Source: a virus. Taken from it: a stretch of 35,384 bases of DNA. Position 1 is the first letter of the stretch. The number at the start of each line of letters is the position of its first letter. Shown here in pieces: positions 30,591-35,384 of the stretch. Location: positions 1-35,384 of the IMG/VR virus record IMGVR_UViG_3300031951_000614, one strand, 5' to 3'. A program made the translations under genes and the position numbers. Under the pieces are notes generated by a model, which did not search any database, was not told where the DNA came from, and saw only the letters and a program-made list of their open reading frames with translations.

Positions 30591-31272
30591 TTACGCCTCC
30601 GTTTATTGTTATTGTTTTTGTTGTCGCATTGTGTGAAATATACCTACGATCAGACCGCACTACATAGGTCTGTAATATGCCATCGATAAACACAAAAGGA
30701 GCAATAGTCAACTGATTATTTTGATATTCAGTATCATCCTGTTCCATTGGTTGACCGCTACCAACTATGAAATCCGCAACTGTCATAAATCTGTTTGTAT
30801 TAATATATACGAAATTACCATTCGGTAACTCATAATTCGAAGGTGCTTGGCAAGCATCGTAAATTATAGGCACTTTTAAATCTATCTGAAAAGTGACACC
30901 TGCCAAAACATCCTCTTGCCCTTGCCTGAAATACTCAAAATTTGCAGACCGCTGCATTGTCCATTCGTGCTTATCCCATCCTATTTGCGCCAAAAGATCA
31001 TGACCAATTAACTCACAATCGCTTTGCATTTCAAGTTCATCCATGTTTTCAACGTGGTGAATGTCTGCAATAGTTACAACAATGCTATACGTCTTTTCCT
31101 TACCGTTTATTGCACTTGTATTTAAAGTGTACCATACAGCAGGATAGTCGACATCTTTGTAATCGAAAACGACAAAGTCTTCAGCTTTTACGTGCTTTGC
31201 CGTTCTCACTTGTTTGTGAGCGGCTGCTATCGTTACGAGCTTTTTTATTATTTGATTGAGTGTTGGACTCAT
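30559..31272 (-). CDS. Tail completion-like protein with beta C-domain
   Basis: A 237-residue protein. An N-terminal gp17/tail-completion-like domain (LNQIIKKLVTIAAAHKQVRT, WYTLNTSAINGKEKTYSIVV, CELIGHDLLAQIGW) is followed by a beta-rich C-terminal domain with NFVYINTNRFMTVADFIVGS and FVFIDGILQTYVVRSDRRYI. It sits between the DUF6712-like gene and the tail fibres. The C-terminal domain could contact the fibres. The completion role is inferred from the fold of the first domain. Confidence 0.55.
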   Translation of the reverse strand: MSPTLNQIIKKLVTIAAAHKQVRTAKHVKAEDFVVFDYKDVDYPAVWYTLNTSAINGKEKTYSIVVTIADIHHVENMDELEMQSDCELIGHDLLAQIGWDKHEWTMQRSANFEYFRQGQEDVLAGVTFQIDLKVPIIYDACQAPSNYELPNGNFVYINTNRFMTVADFIVGSGQPMEQDDTEYQNNQLTIAPFVFIDGILQTYVVRSDRRYISHNATTKTITINGGVNEGENIRILL

Positions 31273-31320
31273 GTTTTTTTAAATATGCTTTTAACAGCTT
31301 TTCGGTTTTCTTTGTATAAC

Positions 31321-31905
31321 TCATTGGCAACAGGATAAAAATTCATAGCGATACCATTTAGGAACGTCCTCTTTTGGCATCGCTGTTTTACCTAAATAAA
31401 TACCTATTTCATAAGCAGACCTCTTAGGCACAAAAGTATCTACCCGGCTTCCCGGATTAATATACTCCTGAAATTTAGAGCCTGTTCCTGCTTCCTCAAT
31501 AAGATAATTAATCAGTCTTTCCAGATACCATTCAGCACGATTCTTATACTTTGCTTTGTAATCATCAATCTCTGAAGAGCTTACCGCTTCGCTGTTTTCT
31601 GTTGTCTTTCTTGTAAGTCCCTTATTCCATATCTGATACGACAAACCATCTGCAAGCTCAGAGATAGTATAATGTATCATTGCATCTCGAATATAATCTT
31701 TAAGCAATGTCTCTTCGTCCGCCGTTAGATCATTATCATCTATTCCGTCCTGCAACCTTTCATAAAGAGCCGTTCCTAAAACAGGAAGCAACTGCATTTC
31801 CTGAACGGTCTTTATTTCAGAAACGATCATTTTACTATCTATGTTTTTATGAACAGGCGAACGCTCATAAATATTTTCAGGACTGATAAAAAGGATATCT
31901 CTCAT
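31321..31905 (-). CDS. DUF6712-like head-tail connector protein
   Basis: A 194-residue helical protein. It contains LFISPENIYERSPVHKNIDS, QEMQLLPVLGTALYERLQDG and TLLKDYIRDAMIHYTISELA, features of the DUF6712 family next to phage head genes. The C-terminus has EYINPGSRVDTFVPKRSAYE. It is downstream of portal by 3 bp and upstream of tail completion, suiting an adaptor or connector role, but that role is inferred. Confidence 0.7.
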   Translation of the reverse strand: MRDILFISPENIYERSPVHKNIDSKMIVSEIKTVQEMQLLPVLGTALYERLQDGIDDNDLTADEETLLKDYIRDAMIHYTISELADGLSYQIWNKGLTRKTTENSEAVSSSEIDDYKAKYKNRAEWYLERLINYLIEEAGTGSKFQEYINPGSRVDTFVPKRSAYEIGIYLGKTAMPKEDVPKWYRYEFLSCCQ

Positions 31906-31908
31906 TTA

Positions 31909-33879
31909 TTACTTTTTTTTCATTACAATTTGACGTACCCATTGGTGTCTACATTCCTTCGAGCGAAACCCGTCCGGCTCTGTGTACCATCCACCTTTCC
32001 GATCCCATACGCTGTAACCCATTCTGCGGCTCATAGTTTCAATTTCAGCACGTGACCATAACTTATCTAAGTCTTGCAAACGAGCGCAGAAGTTGCGCCT
32101 TGTATCGTTGTCAGCATCGGTAAAACCAGGCTTCCAAGTGTACTCATATAATATTTTAAAGTTCAAAGTCTCGGGAGTTTTATCCGTCTGCTTTGCAAGT
32201 GGTTCGGTAAGTGTACGCTCTATCACTTCATCAATACCTACCTTTACAACTTTAATCTTTATCCTCCCTTCATCTGTTAGCCTTTTGATTATTTGCTTTG
32301 CGCTGTCAACCTCGATATCTAGTGTTTCAGCAATAATCTCAGGAGTTATTCTTTTATCTTTTCTAAGCAGATCCAAAACGTTTGCCTCAAGTTGGTTTAC
32401 TTCGTTAAATTCCTGTGATGTGAATTTAGCCGGCAATGTCTTTACAATAAGGTAATCAGATTTTTTCACCCCACACTTTGCAAATTCAGCTAATAAAAGC
32501 TCATCCTTTTCCTGTGCGCTGAATTCCATTGCATTATCAATAGAAAGCATCGTGTTGACTTCGTCATCATTCAACCCTAAGCTACTTTTCAAAAGTAATT
32601 TAGCTTGTTCCTGACTGATCTCACCTTTCTCAAATTTGCGGATTATACGTGTTAGGCTTTGCCATTGTCTACCTGTTAAGTTCTTCAGATTCTCATTAAC
32701 TGCTTTCACTTCAGCAGAAACCTGTGAAGGAATAGCCTCTGTTGGCAGGCTTTCAGGATATTGGTTAGGATCAATACCGATCTTTTCAAGTAGCCATTTT
32801 TTAGGTGCAATCTGTAATAATGTTTGTTCGCTAAATTCAAACCCTATAGGCTCAACAGGAACGATCTTTGATTCTACACCTGTGATCTCTTTAAAAAGTA
32901 ATTCTAAAGCCTGCTGTTTGTCATTTGCATAGGTAGCCTTAAATATCTCATAAGCTTCCCTTATCTCACTACGCCCTCCTAATTGACCCTCAACACGTAC
33001 ACCGAAAAGCATCGGACTGACAACCTGATGACCGGAAAACAGTTCCTGTTGAATACTTTTTGCAAGTATGTCAAAATGTTTATCTAATTCAGTACTACTA
33101 AGATCATCTAATTGCGGACGCTTTGCAGGATCTTTACCGAAATTCAAAACGATATTTCCTGCATTCTCACTTCCTGTAAACTTGCTTTTAAATCCTTTCT
33201 CAATTTCTCTTTTCTCTTCTTCGCTAGGTATGCCCTCAAAAAAGCTGATCATCTTTGAAGCAAACATCCCGTTCGTAATAGTTGACAAATGATATTTACT
33301 TATTTCAATATCCGTTTGTATCGCATTCAAGGCACCCATATATCCGGGATAGCTGTACGTTTCAACTCCCGGTCTGTATTCTTTGTAATAAAGTATCTGT
33401 GTTTGATTGCGAAGCATCTTTACATCCTGATTAGGGTTGTAAGCCAAAAAAACCTTCGGTTCATCATTTTTTTTGTATGTATCCCAATCTTTTATAAAAA
33501 ACTGAGTATTGTCTTTATTGCTTCTTACTTTGTGATAAGGTACATGATAATAAGCGCCTATTTTTCCAAGTTCATTATATTGCACCTCAATATAACATCC
33601 ACCAAAAACCTCAATATCTAAACTAAGTTTTTTTAATATCTCATTTGAATTTTCATAAGCATTCGCTTGAGTGACATTGTCAAAGCCTTTACCAACAATG
33701 TAATTTACCTTTCCCAAAACAATACCGTTATGCTTACTGCTTTTGTTAAACATATTAAGCAGCATATTCGGGAACTTATTATCTTCTCCGAATAGCACCC
33801 ATCCTTTGTTTGGCACCTCTTTCATTACAGGCACTTTCACATCGGCAAACTTTATAAAAGATACTCTATTCTGCATCAT
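31909..33879 (-). CDS. Portal protein with C-terminal wHTH and Cys/His domains
   Basis: A 656-residue protein. The portal body (about residues 1-370) includes WVLFGEDNKFPNMLLNMFNK, EVFGGCYIEVQYNELGKIGA, IVLNFGKDPAKRPQLDDLSS and PMLFGVRVEGQLGGRSEIRE. The C-terminal extension has a helical linker, then a winged-helix-like module at about 497-544 (LEANVLDLLRKDKRITPEII, TLDIEVDSAKQIIKRLTDEG), then about 85 residues with RRNFCARLQDLDKLWSRAEI and ECRHQWVRQIV. Portal forms the DNA channel and binds terminase. It overlaps the upstream gene by 14 bp. The wHTH is unusual for a portal. Confidence 0.82.
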   Translation of the reverse strand: MMQNRVSFIKFADVKVPVMKEVPNKGWVLFGEDNKFPNMLLNMFNKSSKHNGIVLGKVNYIVGKGFDNVTQANAYENSNEILKKLSLDIEVFGGCYIEVQYNELGKIGAYYHVPYHKVRSNKDNTQFFIKDWDTYKKNDEPKVFLAYNPNQDVKMLRNQTQILYYKEYRPGVETYSYPGYMGALNAIQTDIEISKYHLSTITNGMFASKMISFFEGIPSEEEKREIEKGFKSKFTGSENAGNIVLNFGKDPAKRPQLDDLSSTELDKHFDILAKSIQQELFSGHQVVSPMLFGVRVEGQLGGRSEIREAYEIFKATYANDKQQALELLFKEITGVESKIVPVEPIGFEFSEQTLLQIAPKKWLLEKIGIDPNQYPESLPTEAIPSQVSAEVKAVNENLKNLTGRQWQSLTRIIRKFEKGEISQEQAKLLLKSSLGLNDDEVNTMLSIDNAMEFSAQEKDELLLAEFAKCGVKKSDYLIVKTLPAKFTSQEFNEVNQLEANVLDLLRKDKRITPEIIAETLDIEVDSAKQIIKRLTDEGRIKIKVVKVGIDEVIERTLTEPLAKQTDKTPETLNFKILYEYTWKPGFTDADNDTRRNFCARLQDLDKLWSRAEIETMSRRMGYSVWDRKGGWYTEPDGFRSKECRHQWVRQIVMKKK

Positions 33880-34252
33880 ATACTTTGTAACTTGTTGGAT
33901 TGTTATATTTTGTAGTGGTCACATCCTGACCGTCTGATAAAAACATTAAACCAGTCTCCACAACCGCCCCTGCATTTGCCTCATTCGTATTTGAAGGACT
34001 CGCCTGTTCATATACTTTATAAGTGTACCAACCCTCCTCCACATTTGCAAAATAGGTATTCACCACTAACGAAAACTGATTATAGCGATCCTGATACAAA
34101 CTCTGATCTGCGCTATTGACAATTACAAACTTTACCTTATCGTTTGTCGTTCTGCTTTGAAACACAAAAAGAAAATTTGCATCTAAGATAGTCTGCTTTT
34201 CTTTAAGCGTCAAAATCAAAGTTTCAGTATTTCCTTTTGTGAGCTTTATCAT
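33866..34252 (-). CDS. Small structural protein (BppU-like N-terminal look)
   Basis: A 128-residue protein starting MIKLTKGNTETLILTLKEKQ, a beta-rich start reminiscent of BppU or Ig-like phage tail domains, with VEEGWYTYKVYEQASPSNTN. It lies between the 173-residue gene and portal. It may be a head decoration or small structural protein. A hairpin/U-tract ends 22 bp upstream of the start. Confidence 0.5.
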   Translation of the reverse strand: MIKLTKGNTETLILTLKEKQTILDANFLFVFQSRTTNDKVKFVIVNSADQSLYQDRYNQFSLVVNTYFANVEEGWYTYKVYEQASPSNTNEANAGAVVETGLMFLSDGQDVTTTKYNNPTSYKVYDAE

Positions 34253-34274
34253 TCCTTTTATAAATACCTATTAA

Positions 34275-34305
34275 CAAAAAACGCCCGCCTAAATGCAGGC
34301 AGGCG
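34275..34305 (-). terminator. Intercistronic hairpin with U6 tract
   Basis: CGCCCGCCT pairs with AGGCAGGCG (34282-34290 with 34297-34305, one mismatch) around a 6-nt loop, followed on - by TTTTTTG. It is the clearest terminator of the set and lies about 22 nt before the next gene. Confidence 0.7.
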
Positions 34306-34329
34306 CTTCGCTTTTCTTAACATCAATTC

Positions 34330-34851
34330 TTAACCAGCTGTTTCAAGAGCTGAAGCAACAGAACTGTTGACTTCATAAAGAAGATCAGGCTCTTTACCCA
34401 TGAAGTTCAAAGTATAACCCGAACGATCTCCAAAAGCTGTTCCGCTTCCGCTTTCAGATGCACCCATGTCCAAACCTCTTTCCTTTCCTAGCATCCAGAA
34501 TTTGTTATTGTTATCCTTTACCACAGCAATAAGAATGTTTTGAGCTAATAATTTAAGCTCTGTATTTACAGCCGCTGAAAGTTTATTCACTACAATAGTC
34601 AAGTTTTGCTCAAAGAACAATGTTCCGTTTTCAGTTGAAACCTGTGGATTGTGTGTGAAGTTACCTGTTTCTTTTGGCAGTTCATATTTCCAGAAACGCT
34701 TACCGCTTGCTTTTGTGATTCCTGTAACTACGCCGGAAGCATTTGCAGCAATAGATGAAACATTCCCTTTTTCGATAAAATAAACTTCGGTAATACCACC
34801 TGCGCTGTCTTTACAGTCGAGTGAATATCCGGAGGTCAAAGCACAAGGCAT
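34330..34851 (-). CDS. Structural protein, possible tail-tube or head decoration
   Basis: A 173-residue protein with a small N-terminal Cys-containing part (MPCALTSGYSLDCKDSAGGI) and a beta-rich rest: GTLFFEQNLTIVVNKLSAAV, GKERGLDMGASESGSGTAFG and RSGYTLNFMGKEPDLLYEVN. Similar proteins lie just downstream of capsid genes in Bacteroidota phages and are likely virion components; tail-tube is possible. It is the second gene after capsid and is flanked by hairpins on both sides. Confidence 0.5.
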   Translation of the reverse strand: MPCALTSGYSLDCKDSAGGITEVYFIEKGNVSSIAANASGVVTGITKASGKRFWKYELPKETGNFTHNPQVSTENGTLFFEQNLTIVVNKLSAAVNTELKLLAQNILIAVVKDNNNKFWMLGKERGLDMGASESGSGTAFGDRSGYTLNFMGKEPDLLYEVNSSVASALETAG

Positions 34852-34860
34852 GATATATTG

Positions 34861-34890
34861 TTTTAAGAAGGGAGAGTTTTACCCCTCCCT
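34861..34890 (-). terminator. Intercistronic hairpin after the capsid gene
   Basis: AGGGAG pairs with CTCCCT (34869-34874 with 34885-34890) around a 10-nt loop, followed on - by TTCTTAAAA. The U-tract is weak, so this may reduce rather than stop transcription after the highly expressed capsid gene. Confidence 0.45.
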
Positions 34891-34902
34891 GTGATTAATT
34901 AA

Positions 34903-35384
34903 TTAAGCTTCGAACTTCACGATCTCGTCCATGAATGCGAACTGAACACCGATCTTAAATGAAGCGTGAAACTTCACATTGCGATCGTCTTGAGAATACC
35001 ACATTTCAAAGCGCTCATCTTCACCTTGCAAGTCAACACCTAAGAAAATGTTTGACATTCTGAAAGCATAGATTGCATTAGTACCAGTCAAACCATGTAC
35101 AGGAATCACCTTGTAAGATGTACCCGGAACGGTAAACTCCGCAGTAGGTGCGTTCTTATCGCTTCCCAAATTGTAATGGAAAAGATTAAGATCCACATAC
35201 TTAGCGATCAACAGATCGAAAGTATCCCATCCGCAGAAAATGCGAACATCTGCCTTTCCTTTGATCTTTGCAGGAAGAGCCTTAACAACTGCAAGTACCG
35301 CAGCCTTTGCTTTGTCAGCAGTATCGATTCCTGTAATTGGCGCACCTGAACCATAAAAGCCAGTTACGTTTGCATTTACAGGCG
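34903..35384 (-). CDS. Major capsid protein, C-terminal part (5' end cut by window)
   Basis: About 160 C-terminal residues are visible. KALPAKIKGKADVRIFCGWD, FDLLIAKYVDLNLFHYNLG, VPGTSYKVIPVHGLTGTNAI, AFRMSNIFLGVDLQGEDERF and DRNVKFHASFKIGVQFAFMD are the A-domain and E-loop style segments of Bacteroidota phage capsid proteins. The ending is EIVKFEA. The N-terminal part lies beyond the right edge. The segment lies directly upstream of head genes and would follow the scaffold at the left edge if the genome is circular. Confidence 0.78.
   Translation of the reverse strand, partial: PVNANVTGFYGSGAPITGIDTADKAKAAVLAVVKALPAKIKGKADVRIFCGWDTFDLLIAKYVDLNLFHYNLGSDKNAPTAEFTVPGTSYKVIPVHGLTGTNAIYAFRMSNIFLGVDLQGEDERFEMWYSQDDRNVKFHASFKIGVQFAFMDEIVKFEA

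Noticed and set aside
31181-31324. A 47-codon - strand ORF starting with ATGA overlap at the DUF6712-like stop
   Set aside because: It would overlap the next gene by 92 bp in another frame and its residue content is low-complexity (Lys/Ser/Asn).
1-35384. Temperate lifestyle genes (integrase, repressor, att sites)
   Set aside because: No integrase, excisionase or CI-like protein was recognised; the tRNA-like cloverleaf alone is not enough to call an att site.

Overview
The window is most of the genome of a tailed, siphovirus-like phage of a Bacteroidota host. The evidence is a full set of head, packaging, tail and lysis genes, a tape-measure protein, an early promoter matching the Bacteroidota -33 TTTG / -7 TAnnTTTG form, start codons without clear Shine-Dalgarno sites, and families typical of Bacteroidota phages (DUF4373-type replication protein, ERF recombinase, DUF6712-like head protein). 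No integrase, excisionase or CI-like repressor was seen, so a lytic life style is likely, though the window ends are cut.

Layout. Two transcription units diverge from about 16,550-16,660. The early unit runs on + from 16,690 to 22,668: small proteins, ERF annealing recombinase, an SSB-like protein, a DnaA-domain-IV-like protein, a VRR-NUC nuclease, a C5-cytosine methyltransferase with a long second ORF inside it, HTH proteins, and the replication protein whose gene carries 12-bp iterons. The late unit runs on - from about 16,540 down to 1 and appears to re-enter at 35,384 and end at 23,146. In order it holds: sigma-like factor; small proteins; a sugar-modification cassette (methyltransferase-glycosyltransferase fusion, short DegT-like protein, PglD/NeuD-like acetyltransferase); ParB-like and Mom-like DNA-modification proteins; a tRNA-Gly-like cloverleaf inside the mom-like gene; small and large terminase; frameshifted tail chaperones; tail genes; tape measure; prohead protease; a GT4 glycosyltransferase; a second iteron array; and scaffold (cut at the left edge). 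At the right edge it continues with major capsid (cut), small head or tail proteins, portal, DUF6712-like protein, tail completion, two tail fibres with Sec signal peptides, a lysis region (membrane proteins, u-spanin candidate), metallophosphoesterase, GIY-YIG endonuclease and GH24 endolysin. The two units converge on a structured 477-bp non-coding region (22,669-23,145).

Scaffold leaves at the left edge and capsid enters at the right edge, in the usual scaffold-then-capsid order. This suggests a circularly permuted genome with only a small part missing.

The most unusual signals are: the 690-nt overlap in which both frames look like real protein; the same 12-bp iteron array at two distant places; a tRNA-like cloverleaf inside a coding sequence; phage fibres with export signals; a sugar-modification cassette beside DNA-modification genes; and an undescribed structured intergenic region.
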